Source of the DNA: Propionibacteriaceae bacterium
Lineage (GTDB): Bacteria > Actinomycetota > Actinomycetes > Propionibacteriales > Propionibacteriaceae
DNA: 31,111 nt
Assembly: GCA_009781325.1 (NCBI GenBank)
Contig: WQYJ01000001.1
Location: 1-31,111 of the forward strand
Reading direction: 5' to 3'
The number at the start of each line of letters is the position of its first letter. Positions within the stretch are counted from its first letter, which is position 1. The position numbers were made by a program, and so were the translations under genes. Shown piece after piece: positions 7,710-15,544 of this stretch. The notes below the pieces were generated by a model. It made no database searches and was not told where the DNA came from. It saw only the letters and a list, made by a program, of their open reading frames with translations.

Positions 7710-8408
7710 CTAAAAAAGCGCGTCCAGGAGGCCTCCAAGAACCCCTCCAGAGGTCTTCTTTGCTTTCGAAGCTTGGGTGTTGCTCCCCAAGGCGCCACCG
7801 AGAAGACCACCCAGTAATGACCCGAGATCACCTGAGTTAGACGACTTCTTCGACGAGGATGAGGACCCACCGAGGATGCCATCAACCACAGCTCCCACAA
7901 CATCACTCGATGTCGAAGACGTACCGCCTCCGCCCATCAGGCCTCCCACAATGGAAGTCACGACATCGGAGGAACCCTGACCAGAGGACTTCTTCGAAGA
8001 TGACCCCACTACTGTGTCGGCAATGTAAGCAATGACAACAGGGGCTAGAATCGGCAGCAGTTTCTGGAGCAAAGACTTGTCCGTCCCTGTCTTCTTCGCT
8101 AGTGCGGTCGCCGTCTTAGCGGGTGTGGCGCCCAGGGCATGCTGGACGATCTTCGCCCCATCTTTTGTATCAATGTCGGACAGTTGCACGCCCTTGGCAG
8201 CAAAGGACTTTCCCGATCCGCGGTGCTGAACCAAGGCGGATGCCAAAGCCTTTTCCCCCGAGGAGTTTTGTGCATTCGCTGTCATCCCACCCAACAAAGA
8301 AGTGATCACCTGAGCGGATGCAGTTTTCGCCTCTTTTTGTGAGACCCCAAGCTGCTTAGCAAGGTCGGCCATAGGGAGTTGACGCAGGATGTCAGTAGTC
8401 GCAGTCAT
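7710..8408 (-). CDS. DUF937 domain-containing protein
   Basis: The 232-residue protein begins with an alpha-helical DUF937 (YidB-like) region: PMADLAKQLGVSQKEAKTA, then ITSLLGGM, with a second similar block ending in KLLPILAPVVIAYIADTV (about residues 115-135). The C-terminal third is low-complexity, rich in Gly, Ser and Leu, with repeated SSKKS and LLGGLLGG patterns, ending GVLGGLLDALF. No signal peptide is seen. The start at 8408 has GGAAAGG upstream. It is divergent from galE. The molecular role of the family is not established; the repeats might support self-association, which is inference. Confidence 0.8.
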   Translation of the reverse strand: MTATTDILRQLPMADLAKQLGVSQKEAKTASAQVITSLLGGMTANAQNSSGEKALASALVQHRGSGKSFAAKGVQLSDIDTKDGAKIVQHALGATPAKTATALAKKTGTDKSLLQKLLPILAPVVIAYIADTVVGSSSKKSSGQGSSDVVTSIVGGLMGGGGTSSTSSDVVGAVVDGILGGSSSSSKKSSNSGDLGSLLGGLLGGALGSNTQASKAKKTSGGVLGGLLDALF

Positions 8409-8502
8409 GATTGTCCTTTCCGACCGACACCCACATGCCAGTCAAGGTAATCAGTCTGCATCAGGTCATCTATTTTCCGCAAGACATCCCTGGTGAGGAT
8501 TG

Positions 8503-8514
8503 TAGACTCTTGGT
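8503..8514 (+). promoter_or_regulatory. Putative -10 box for a leaderless galE transcript
   Basis: TAGACT (8503-8508) ends 6 nt before the galE ATG at 8515. The intervening CTTGGT is not a Shine-Dalgarno. The -35 region is weak. Confidence 0.42.
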
Positions 8515-9528
8515 ATGCGAATTCTTTTGACTGGCGGTGCTGGTTATGTCGGAACTCACACAGCTCTTGGACTGGATGCTGCCGGTCATGATGTGATCAT
8601 CCTCGACGATCTGTCTAATTCATGCGCAGCCGCAGTATCTCGCGTGGAGTCGATTATCGGTAAGCCAGTCAGTTTCTATCACGGTGACTGCCGCGACACC
8701 GATTTGGTCCGCAGTGTCTTCGTACACGAGAACCCGGATGCTGTGATTCACCTTGCTGGTCTGAAGGCTGTCGGCGAATCGGTAGCTCAACCTCTGCGCT
8801 ATTACGACGTCAACATCAACGCAACCTTGTCTCTTCTTACCGTCATGGGTGAGGCCGACGTACACAAGTTGATCTTCAGTTCCTCAGCAACTGTCTACGG
8901 TGAACCGGAGGCTTTGCCGCTCACTGAGGAGAATCGGGTAGGTGTGGGGATCTCCAATCCCTATGGCTGGACCAAGTTCATGATTGAACGGATTCTGATG
9001 GACCTGGCAGACACCGATCCCGCCTGGCAGATCTGTCTTCTGCGCTACTTCAATCCTGTGGGAGCCCATGAGTCAGGCCTCATCGGTGAGGACCCCCAAG
9101 GCATCCCCAATAATCTCATGCCTTTTGTGGCTCAGGCTGCTGCTGGGCGGCGAGCCAAGGTTCTCGTCTTCGGTAATGACTACGACACAGTCGATGGTAC
9201 GGGAGAACGTGACTACATCCATGTGATGGATCTTGGGCGCGGCCACGTCCAAGCTGTGGATCACCTCACCCCGGGAGTCTCGGTTTACAATCTCGGCACA
9301 GGCCAGCCAACATCCGTGCTGGAGGTTATCAGGGCTTTCGAGCAGGTATGTGGCACAACGATTCCATTCGAGATCACTAGTCGCCGACCCGGTGATGTCG
9401 CAGTCTCCTACTGTTCTCCAGCCAAGGCTGAACAGGAACTCGGGTGGATAGCGGAACGAACCATCCTCGACGCATGCAAAGATTCATGGAAGTGGCAGTC
9501 GATGAACCCCGATGGTTATCCGCGCTGA
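8515..9528 (+). CDS. galE: UDP-glucose 4-epimerase
   Basis: GalE interconverts UDP-glucose and UDP-galactose with a tightly bound NAD+, serving the Leloir pathway and envelope glycans. The 337-residue protein has the N-terminal Rossmann motif GGAGYVG (7-13), SSSATVYG (122-129) and the catalytic pair Tyr150 and Lys154 in YGWTK. The later RYFNPVGAH and GERDYIHVMDL motifs are typical of GalE within the extended SDR superfamily. The start at 8515 gives the usual MRILLTGGAG beginning, without a leader. It converges on the LCP gene with a single base between the two stops. No other galactose genes are nearby. Confidence 0.97.
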   Translation: MRILLTGGAGYVGTHTALGLDAAGHDVIILDDLSNSCAAAVSRVESIIGKPVSFYHGDCRDTDLVRSVFVHENPDAVIHLAGLKAVGESVAQPLRYYDVNINATLSLLTVMGEADVHKLIFSSSATVYGEPEALPLTEENRVGVGISNPYGWTKFMIERILMDLADTDPAWQICLLRYFNPVGAHESGLIGEDPQGIPNNLMPFVAQAAAGRRAKVLVFGNDYDTVDGTGERDYIHVMDLGRGHVQAVDHLTPGVSVYNLGTGQPTSVLEVIRAFEQVCGTTIPFEITSRRPGDVAVSYCSPAKAEQELGWIAERTILDACKDSWKWQSMNPDGYPR

Positions 9529-9529
9529 G

Positions 9530-11695
9530 CTAGTCGCAGTCTGATTCTCGTTGAATCGTCGGGGGGGCTCCCATATTCGGATCAGTTTTTGTCCCACCGT
9601 TTGTTGCCTCCTCGGTTGGGACCGGCGCCGGCGGACCATAGAGGGGCCCTGTCTCCAAAGTAGGAACATTCTCCTCTTGGGGAAGCGGCTGATCATTCCT
9701 GATAGCCTCCCAGATGGGTTCTGCCTTGTATTCCAGGACAACCACATGGGCCCGGTCTCCGGCATCACCGATGGGCACCATGATGTAGGTCACTTGGCGC
9801 ATATCAAGGTTTTTCAGTGAGTACGCAAAACCAGCAATCTCAGATAAGCTCCCCAGATCAGTCGTTACCGACTCGATGGCTGCACCCACCAAGTTGTAAA
9901 GCTTGCGGAAGTCTGTCACGTAATTCATCTGATAAATCTTCATCAGAATCGCATCGAAAAGCCTTTGCTGCCGGTAGATGCGATGGAGATCCGATCCATC
10001 TCCGAGCCCAGGACCCTTTCTGGCTCTGGCGACATTAATCGCCTGTTTCCCATCAAGATGGACCACACCAGCGGGAAGGTTCAGCCCACCAGCAGCCCAC
10101 GAACTCATCGGACACAGCAGTGTCACATCAACACCATCAATGGCATCAACCACACCAACAAAGCCCGAGAAATCTACAACAACAAACCTGTCGATTCGCA
10201 CCCCAGACATTTCTTCGACAGCTCGGATGGCGCACGCTGCTCCCATTTCGATGCTGCCGCCAGAATAGACTCCATAGGCAAAGGCTGCATTGAAGCCCAT
10301 ATGACTCCAACCCGCTTCGGGAATCACGTCCCCATCTTCATCGACACAGTCCGGTATGGTGATCCAAATATCGCGCGGAATCGAAATAACATCGACCCTA
10401 TCCCTATCGGCGGAGACATGGGCGATGAAGGTCGTATCTGAACGCGCTCCGCCTACACCGTCACCAACGTAGTCATCGTTCTCGCCTTCTCTGGAGTCTG
10501 TGCCCATCACGAGGATGTTCATCGGACGTCCGGCGTAAGGATCGCCTGGATACTTCACTGTTGCGCTTGCTGTCGGCGCATCAGGGCGATCCGTTCCCAA
10601 GGCATCGTCGATGTTTGAGGTGTTCAGGCGAGAACTCAAATCGACCCAGGCATAGGCCAAACCACCACCGGCTATGACAAAGACAGCCAAGACTGAGATC
10701 ATCGCAGCCTTGATTCCTCGGTTCTTCTTTTTCCCTGGTTCCCGCTTGCCTGTGGATCTGGTGTTGCGCTGCGGCGGCTCGGAATCATCATTGGAATCTG
10801 CGAATGGGTCATCATCGTAATAAGGATCTTCATCCGAGGAGACATAGAGGTCTTCGAATCCGTTGGAAATGATCGGCGCCCCAGTGTCGTACCTGTTCTC
10901 GTCGTACCTATTCTCGCGATAGTCCTGATAGTCATCCACATCCTCGTGGAAGGAATGGGTCGCACGAGGTTCTTGCGGGAAAGATTGTGGCGTGGAGGCA
11001 GGGTTGTCGTGGTTTCTGATGATGGAACGGGAGGTCCACACCGGTGGTTCTGCTGGTGTTTCGGGCCAGAGTTCCCCTGAATGATCGATGCCGAGGTCAT
11101 CAGTAAACAGCCGATCCCAGGAACTCATGTCGAGCGGCGGAGGCAATGGCGGAAAATGGGATTCCCTCGCTGGGGGCTGCGGCGCTGCCCTATCTGAATA
11201 AGAATCCTCTCGAAAACGATGAGTTGGCGGTGGTGTGACCGGTGCAGGCGGCGGGGTCATGGGCCGCGGCGGAGCCACGGGCGGCACAGATGCAGTCGGA
11301 CGAGGCTCAGTGACAGGCGTACTGGGTGTAAACGGCGGAAGAGAGCCATAGTGCGGCATCGGATCCGGGCGAGCAGGCGGGGTCACTGGAGGTATCGAAA
11401 TCGGCGGCGGGGTTGGCACTGTTGATGAGAACATTCTCGGAGGAGCCGGAGGGACCGCCGGAGCAGGAGGTGGGGAGTAGTCATAGGACGGGGTCGAACG
11501 AACCGGAGGAGCCGGTGGGGTTGAACGGGGCGGCGGAGCCTGCTCTTCAACGTCGAAGTCGTCTCGAAAAAGACTATGGTAAAAGGCTTTTCGATCATCC
11601 TGGGCGGGACTGCTGTCACTGGAATTCCCCGTGAATTCTGAGTCTCCATCAGACCCGAAATAGGACGCCCAAGAAGGGAGACGGTCATCTGGCAT
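9530..11695 (-). CDS. LytR-CpsA-Psr (LCP) family protein with long Pro-rich cytoplasmic region
   Basis: LCP proteins transfer undecaprenyl-linked polymers (teichoic acid, arabinogalactan or capsule) onto peptidoglycan outside the cell. This 721-residue protein is unusually long at the N-terminus: residues 1-325 are low-complexity, Pro-rich to about 190, then rich in Asp, Glu, Tyr and Arg. A transmembrane helix follows at about 330-350 after a basic KKKNR patch. The LCP domain starts near 391 with MNILVMGTDSR, then GARSDTTFI and SIPRD, and the ARARKG and DLHRIYRQQ motifs that bind the polyprenyl pyrophosphate. The tail is Pro- and Thr-rich. A strong promoter places transcription at or beside the ATG. 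DUF3263 and manA lie upstream, fitting an envelope context. Confidence 0.94.
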   Translation of the reverse strand: MPDDRLPSWASYFGSDGDSEFTGNSSDSSPAQDDRKAFYHSLFRDDFDVEEQAPPPRSTPPAPPVRSTPSYDYSPPPAPAVPPAPPRMFSSTVPTPPPISIPPVTPPARPDPMPHYGSLPPFTPSTPVTEPRPTASVPPVAPPRPMTPPPAPVTPPPTHRFREDSYSDRAAPQPPARESHFPPLPPPLDMSSWDRLFTDDLGIDHSGELWPETPAEPPVWTSRSIIRNHDNPASTPQSFPQEPRATHSFHEDVDDYQDYRENRYDENRYDTGAPIISNGFEDLYVSSDEDPYYDDDPFADSNDDSEPPQRNTRSTGKREPGKKKNRGIKAAMISVLAVFVIAGGGLAYAWVDLSSRLNTSNIDDALGTDRPDAPTASATVKYPGDPYAGRPMNILVMGTDSREGENDDYVGDGVGGARSDTTFIAHVSADRDRVDVISIPRDIWITIPDCVDEDGDVIPEAGWSHMGFNAAFAYGVYSGGSIEMGAACAIRAVEEMSGVRIDRFVVVDFSGFVGVVDAIDGVDVTLLCPMSSWAAGGLNLPAGVVHLDGKQAINVARARKGPGLGDGSDLHRIYRQQRLFDAILMKIYQMNYVTDFRKLYNLVGAAIESVTTDLGSLSEIAGFAYSLKNLDMRQVTYIMVPIGDAGDRAHVVVLEYKAEPIWEAIRNDQPLPQEENVPTLETGPLYGPPAPVPTEEATNGGTKTDPNMGAPPTIQRESDCD

Positions 11696-11731
11696 AGATT
11701 TAATTTTACCGTGTCCTAGGGCTTAGACCAA
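11696..11731 (-). promoter_or_regulatory. Promoter for a leaderless LCP mRNA
   Basis: On the minus strand TTGGTC (11726-11731) and TAAAAT (11703-11708) are 17 nt apart. The -10 ends 7 nt before the ATG at 11695, so the first transcribed base should be at or next to the A of ATG. The interval TAAATCT contains no Shine-Dalgarno. This is the best-formed example of the leaderless pattern in the window. Confidence 0.65.
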
Positions 11732-11750
11732 GAATTGGTGAAACGCCCCA

Positions 11751-12029
11751 TTACTGCCGCAGTCTCGACGGGGAGCGAGAGTACCTCTGTTCGCGTCTCT
11801 GAGCCCGCATTCTCCGAAGTCTCTTGACTAAAAGCGGATCTGCGGCAAGAGCCTCTTGACGATCAATGAGCGCATTCAGAATCTGATAGTACGAAGGCCC
11901 TGATAATTCAAAACTTTCCCTGATAGCCTGTTCTTTTGCCATGGGCAGCTTCCACCACTGACGCTCGAATTCGAGAATCCTCAATTCAATGTCTGTCAGG
12001 TGCGGTAGCCCGGATCCCTCTTGGCTCAT
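11751..12029 (-). CDS. DUF3263 domain-containing protein
   Basis: This 92-residue protein contains LTDIELRILEFERQWWK followed by helices and a very basic end (KRLRRMRAQRREQR). That matches the small actinobacterial DUF3263 family, which looks like a helix-turn-helix or sigma-like helical domain. The frame continues upstream to an ATG at 12098, but the Cys-rich extension is atypical, so the Met at 12029 is preferred; neither start has a strong Shine-Dalgarno. The Glu-Arg-Gln-Trp-Trp core and basic tail suggest nucleic-acid binding, which is inference. It is divergent from manA and precedes the LCP gene on the same strand. Confidence 0.78.
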   Translation of the reverse strand: MSQEGSGLPHLTDIELRILEFERQWWKLPMAKEQAIRESFELSGPSYYQILNALIDRQEALAADPLLVKRLRRMRAQRREQRYSRSPSRLRQ

Positions 12030-12177
12030 GAGGCCAGCGTAGCAAGAGCACAATCCTCGCAGCCGATCATTTGTCGGCGTGGCAGACTCTCGCATCAATC
12101 CCGGTGGGTCGGATAGACTCTTGCTAGAGTGAGATTCATCAATGCGAGGTCAAGTAGACCAATGATAGAAGGACGAC

Positions 12178-13347
12178 ATGGAGCTACTCAAAGGAACCAT
12201 ACGCGATTATGCGTGGGGCTCTCTCACAGCTATCCCCGAGCTTTTGGGAAGCGATCCAACCGGAGAACCACAAGCAGAGTATTGGCTGGGAGCCCACCAT
12301 CTCGCACCTGCCACCATTGATGGAGTGGGTCTTGACAAGGTTCTTCATGATCATCCTGAGTGGGTAGGTGATCGTACGCACCGCGCTTTCGGAGACAGCT
12401 ATCCCGTACTGATGAAGATTCTTGCAGCCGAGCATCCGCTGTCCCTGCAGGCTCATCCGAATAGAGAGCAGGCGCAGGAGGGTTTCGCCCAGGAGTCCAA
12501 GGCGAAGATCCCCATTGACGCTCCCCAGCGCATCTACCGCGATGATTGGCCGAAGCCGGAACTGCTGGTTGCTCTCACCGATTTTGATGGTCTGTGCGGG
12601 TTTCGGGAACCCAAGCAAACTGTCGATCTGTTTACCCGTCTCGGTGTCAGCGAGTCCTTTGGAACGGTCATTGGCCCGCTCAGCAAGAGGCGCGGTTCCG
12701 CAGCCCTTGCGGAGGTCTTCCTAGACATCCTCAGCCAGGACCAGCCCACCTATGTCAACGATGTCCTCCATTTGGCACCGCGTTTTGCCGAAGAAGATAC
12801 TGACCTGGGCTTGTTCGCTCGTACGGCTCTGGAGCTGAACCGCTATTTCCCCCACGACCCATCGATTCTGGCAGCTCTGCTGCTGAACCGCATCCACCTG
12901 ACTCCTGGCCAGGGGCTCTACCTTCCCACCCGTACGCTGCACTCCTATCTCGGTGGTGTCGGCATTGAAGTGATGGCGTGTTCAGACAACGTACTTCGCG
13001 GCGGTCTGACATCCAAGCACATCAACGTTGACGAGTTGATCAAGGTTGTGGACTTCGTACCCTGTGAGATTTCACCGGTGGAGACTCAAGATGACGGCGG
13101 ATTTGTCCGCTATGTCACCCCGACTCCTGAATTCGCAGTGTGGCGCGGTGATCTATCGAGTGCTCCCCTGGCTGTCCCCCATGCGGATTCCTGCCGAATC
13201 GCACTTGTGGTCGATGGTGAGGCGCAGTTGCGTCACGATGATAATTCCATCGAGTTGAACGCCGGTGAAGCCGTGCTGATCCCCTTCGGCGAGGACGTCA
13301 CTGCCTCTGGTTCAGCAACCATCTTCATCTCTGCCCCCGGAGTCTAA
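12178..13347 (+). CDS. manA: Mannose-6-phosphate isomerase, class I
   Basis: ManA interconverts fructose 6-phosphate and mannose 6-phosphate and so feeds GDP-mannose for mannosylated lipids and glycans. The 389-residue, zinc-dependent protein has the cupin-type type-I PMI fold. The LSLQAHPN metal-binding motif is at about 88-95, and the signature HSYLGGVGIEVMACSDNVLR is in the middle-to-late part with LTSKHINVDEL after it. The start at 12178 is preceded by AGAAGGACGAC, a good Shine-Dalgarno. The upstream gap carries a small inverted repeat ACTCT-TGCT-AGAGT (12116-12129) that could be an operator. The gene converges on the GNAT gene with a 14-nt gap. Confidence 0.97.
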   Translation: MELLKGTIRDYAWGSLTAIPELLGSDPTGEPQAEYWLGAHHLAPATIDGVGLDKVLHDHPEWVGDRTHRAFGDSYPVLMKILAAEHPLSLQAHPNREQAQEGFAQESKAKIPIDAPQRIYRDDWPKPELLVALTDFDGLCGFREPKQTVDLFTRLGVSESFGTVIGPLSKRRGSAALAEVFLDILSQDQPTYVNDVLHLAPRFAEEDTDLGLFARTALELNRYFPHDPSILAALLLNRIHLTPGQGLYLPTRTLHSYLGGVGIEVMACSDNVLRGGLTSKHINVDELIKVVDFVPCEISPVETQDDGGFVRYVTPTPEFAVWRGDLSSAPLAVPHADSCRIALVVDGEAQLRHDDNSIELNAGEAVLIPFGEDVTASGSATIFISAPGV

Positions 13348-13361
13348 GATCGAGTTTCGGG

Positions 13362-14468
13362 TTAGCCCGAATCCACCGACTTCTTCATGAAGGCAACTCC
13401 TCCATCGCTGGAGAATCCCATAGCGACATTGATGGCCAACATGGGGCTGTTTTGCTCGGCGTTGTAGGTAAAGACCCGTTCGGTATCGGGACGAAGTCTT
13501 ATCATCGCTGCAAGATTGGTCAACTTCATCCACATCCCTAGCCGGTGGCCTCGGTGGGCTCGCAGGACAATTGTCGTCCATTGCTCAACCGCTCGACAGG
13601 TAGCCTCGTTAGGCCACCTCAACTCTGTACAACCCACCAACTCCCCTGTGGCACAATCTTCAGCGACCGTGATCAGGTAAGAATTGTCCTTATCCTTGAG
13701 ATCCTGCAACTGGCGTCTCACGATGTCAGGGGTGATCTTTTCTTCCTCCCAGTCGATAGTTCCCATGGGTGCATCAAGGCTGAAGACGGCCATCAGATGG
13801 CAGAAGGACTCTAACCATTCTTCCGGAATATCACCGCTCCAGGTGTGGAGACGGTATCCCTGGGTTGATGGCAGCGCTGCGTCCATCAGTTGGCTACTCA
13901 GGTCGGGGTCCATGGGGACCGCCAGTACGGATCTGCGCTCAACCAGAGCGATGTCGTACCCTCGATGAATGAGGAACTGTATTCGTGGCGGCGTGCATGG
14001 GACGAGTGTCCCGTCTGGGGCTTGAAGGTACGGCGGTCCTTCGTCGGAAGCGGTATATAGTACCCATGCCATCACTAGGTTGCGGCCAGATTGGGCGACG
14101 AGATCCTCGCACCACGAGGACAGTAGCGTACCAACGCCCTGCTGGCGCTGATCGGGGGGAACACACACCCATATCTCGGCCTTGTCCTGATTGTCGAGAA
14201 TCTGCAATGCGACCTTTGCCCACCCCACGACTGCCTGTTCATTGTCATCGGGCCCGCGGAGTGCAAGGACCCAGTGCTTGATGGTCTTTGTCTCGTTGGC
14301 GCGGCTGACCATCAGTTCATGGGCGGTTTCAACTTCGTCGGTGTGCTCCATAAGTTCTTTGTACGAGATTGACTCAATCATCTCGATTGCATGGTATTTC
14401 CATCCGTGCTCAGGGTCATCCAGGGATGAAATGACGGGAACATCAACGAGGCGAATATCAGAATTCAT
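13362..14468 (-). CDS. Tandem GNAT-domain N-acetyltransferase
   Basis: The 368-residue protein holds two GNAT-like halves. The N-terminal half has the acetyl-CoA loop QRQQGVGTLLSSW, preceded by the EIWVCVPP strand. The C-terminal half has RAHRGHRLGMWMKLTNLAAM, preceded by TTIVL, and ends with NSPMLAINVAMGF, the usual end of a GNAT fold. Tandem-GNAT proteins include mycothiol synthase, but the sequence is not clearly MshD and could be any acetyl-CoA-dependent acyltransferase. The start at 14468 follows GGAGAAG. It lies downstream of rpmG on the same strand after a 109-nt gap. Substrate unknown. Confidence 0.83.
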   Translation of the reverse strand: MNSDIRLVDVPVISSLDDPEHGWKYHAIEMIESISYKELMEHTDEVETAHELMVSRANETKTIKHWVLALRGPDDNEQAVVGWAKVALQILDNQDKAEIWVCVPPDQRQQGVGTLLSSWCEDLVAQSGRNLVMAWVLYTASDEGPPYLQAPDGTLVPCTPPRIQFLIHRGYDIALVERRSVLAVPMDPDLSSQLMDAALPSTQGYRLHTWSGDIPEEWLESFCHLMAVFSLDAPMGTIDWEEEKITPDIVRRQLQDLKDKDNSYLITVAEDCATGELVGCTELRWPNEATCRAVEQWTTIVLRAHRGHRLGMWMKLTNLAAMIRLRPDTERVFTYNAEQNSPMLAINVAMGFSSDGGVAFMKKSVDSG

Positions 14469-14534
14469 GTCTTCTCCACATCGCCGATACCAATGACCGG
14501 CGGACTAAGAAATTCAGAAAGTTTGATGCCGTAT

Positions 14535-14557
14535 ACCCACCGCATGGGGTACAGGAG
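14535..14557 (+). repeat. Possible solo, degenerate unit of the 30-bp repeat family
   Basis: ACCCACCGCATGGGGTACAG (14535-14554) resembles the start of the array unit ACCCACCGCAGTGGGGAGGA. It lies between rpmG and the GNAT gene. It could also be a chance match that forms a weak TACCC/GGGTA hairpin. Confidence 0.3.
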
Positions 14558-14577
14558 AAGAAGAGGTTAGTGAGTAA

Positions 14578-14748
14578 TCAGCGAGTTTCTCGATGCGGCT
14601 GATGCTTGCGGCAACGCGGGCAGAACTTGGAGATCTCAAGGCGGTCCGGATCGTTACGGCGGTTCTTCTTCGTGATGTAGTTGCGCTCTTTGCACTCTGT
14701 GCATGCCAGAGTGATCTTTGGTCGAATGTCGCCCTGTTTCTTCGCCAT
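14578..14748 (-). CDS. rpmG: 50S ribosomal protein L33
   Basis: This 56-residue protein is ribosomal protein L33 of the large subunit. It begins MAKKQGDIRPKITLACTECK and contains NYITKKNRRN and the second metal pair in FCPRCRKH. With CTEC and CPRC it is the four-cysteine, zinc-binding (C+) form. The start at 14748 follows AGGAGG at ideal spacing. It lies 29 nt after tRNA-Met and is probably transcribed with the tRNA-Thr and tRNA-Met genes. In many actinobacteria this tRNA-rpmG cluster leads on to secE-nusG-rplK; here a GNAT gene follows instead. Confidence 0.97.
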   Translation of the reverse strand: MAKKQGDIRPKITLACTECKERNYITKKNRRNDPDRLEISKFCPRCRKHQPHRETR

Positions 14749-14777
14749 TTCGTCCTCCTATCCTTAATGCTCATCGG

Positions 14778-14851
14778 TAGCGGGAGCGGGAATTGAACCC
14801 GCGACCTAGCGATTATGAGCCGCTCGCTCTGACCGACTGAGCTATCCCGCC
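14778..14851 (-). tRNA. tRNA-Met (CAT)
   Basis: A 74-nt cloverleaf reads from 14851 down. The acceptor stem GGCGGGA pairs with TCCCGCT and the discriminator is A. The D-arm is GCTC/GAGC, the anticodon loop CTCATAA gives CAT, and the T-arm is GCGGG-TTCAATT-CCCGC. CCA is not fully encoded. The G1-U72 acceptor pair, rather than the mismatch of initiators, and the lack of three G-C pairs below the anticodon loop favour an elongator tRNA. A CAT tRNA modified to read ATA cannot be excluded. Confidence 0.96.
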
Positions 14852-14884
14852 ATTGTCTAACCATGATGCCATGGTCAGACAACG

Positions 14885-14957
14885 AGCCCCCATGCAGAAT
14901 CGAACTGCAGACCTTCTCCTTACCATGGAGACGCTCTACCGACTGAGCTATAGGGGC
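14885..14957 (-). tRNA. tRNA-Thr (GGT)
   Basis: A 73-nt cloverleaf reads from 14957 down. The acceptor GCCCCTA pairs with TGGGGGC. The anticodon stem TCTCC/GGAGA encloses the loop ATGGTAA, giving GGT for threonine. The T-arm is CTGCA-GTTCGAT-TGCAG type with TTCGA. CCA is not encoded. It lies just upstream of tRNA-Met and rpmG, with a promoter at 14968-14997. Confidence 0.96.
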
Positions 14958-14967
14958 AAGCGCATTA

Positions 14968-14997
14968 ACGATACAGGATCAAAGACCCTTCCTTCAA
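14968..14997 (-). promoter_or_regulatory. Promoter for tRNA-Thr/tRNA-Met/rpmG
   Basis: On the minus strand TTGAAG (14992-14997) and TATCGT (14968-14973) are 18 nt apart. The -10 ends 10 nt before the tRNA-Thr 5' end, as expected for a tRNA promoter. Confidence 0.6.
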
Positions 14998-15030
14998 CTA
15001 CACCGCTAAAAACCCAATCCTAGGCATCCC

Positions 15031-15188
15031 CATCCACCCTTCTGCGGTGGGTTCTGCCCCGATCCTCTACCCTGCGGTGGGTTCTGCCCCGATCCTCTAC
15101 CTCGCGGTGGGTTCTGTCATGAAAACGCGACAAAACCCACCGCGAGGTAGAGGATGGGGACAAAACCCACCGCAGGGTTGAGGACGGG
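15031..15188. repeat. 30-bp repeat array with one palindromic centre (locus 2)
   Basis: The same family as at 1-342. The centre is GCGGTGGGTTCTGTC (15104-15118), the 10-nt spacer ATGAAAACGC (15119-15128) and GACAAAACCCACCGC (15129-15143). Two units read rightward (15129-15158 and 15159-15188) and about three read leftward (15031-15118, the outermost decayed). The arms next to the centre extend to 27 nt each (15092-15118 against 15129-15155) with one mismatch, enough for a long cruciform or RNA hairpin. The array sits between the tRNA-Tyr terminator and the tRNA-Thr promoter, so it touches no gene. Function is unknown. Confidence 0.93.
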
Positions 15189-15194
15189 AAATGG

Positions 15195-15230
15195 AAAGCC
15201 TCCTGAAACATTGGGGTTTCAGGAGGCTTT
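15195..15230 (-). terminator. Intrinsic terminator of tRNA-Tyr
   Basis: A perfect 15-bp stem (15195-15209 with 15216-15230), AAAGCCTCCTGAAAC paired with GTTTCAGGAGGCTTT, has a 6-nt loop. The A/T flanks make it potentially bidirectional. It begins 8 nt after the tRNA-Tyr 3' end. Confidence 0.85.
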
Positions 15231-15237
15231 CACTTGG

Positions 15238-15320
15238 TGGCGGGTGAAGGATTCGAACCTCCGTAGGCATTCACCGACAGATTTACAGTCTGCTCCCATT
15301 GGCCGCTCGGGCAACCCGCC
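15238..15320 (-). tRNA. tRNA-Tyr (GTA)
   Basis: An 83-nt class-II tRNA reads from 15320 down. The acceptor GGCGGGT pairs with ACCCGCC, and a long variable arm is present. The anticodon region ACTGTAAATC gives GTA, and the T-arm carries GTTCGAAT. The CCA end is encoded (15235-15237). It has a promoter at 15336-15364 and a strong terminator at 15195-15230. Confidence 0.97.
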
Positions 15321-15335
15321 ATGGTTGCGGGGTTA

Positions 15336-15364
15336 ACCTTAGCATCTTCGGTTATGGGGTTCAA
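15336..15364 (-). promoter_or_regulatory. Promoter for tRNA-Tyr
   Basis: On the minus strand TTGAAC (15359-15364) and TAAGGT (15336-15341) are 17 nt apart. The -10 lies 15 nt before the tRNA-Tyr 5' end. Confidence 0.65.
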
Positions 15365-15544
15365 AAAACCTCTCATTTTGCCTCGATGCTTGTATCACAT
15401 CACAGACATAGATCTCACTATGTGGACTTCCGACTTGCACGAAGCACCTTTTGAGTGTGAAAGTTTCTTTGGGTCTCTTGTACCAGGGGGTAGGGGATCT
15501 GGCGGCATTGGAGCCGTTGAGTTGCACTGGGAGAAAGGATGACC

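Noticed and set aside
9965..10441. 158-residue open frame antisense to the LCP domain
   Set aside because: It mirrors the coding strand of the LCP domain and contains no motif.
15321..15544. Small open frames between tRNA-Tyr and the CbiX-like gene
   Set aside because: They have no Shine-Dalgarno and no domain, and one overlaps the tRNA-Tyr promoter. The interval seems to hold only regulatory sequence.
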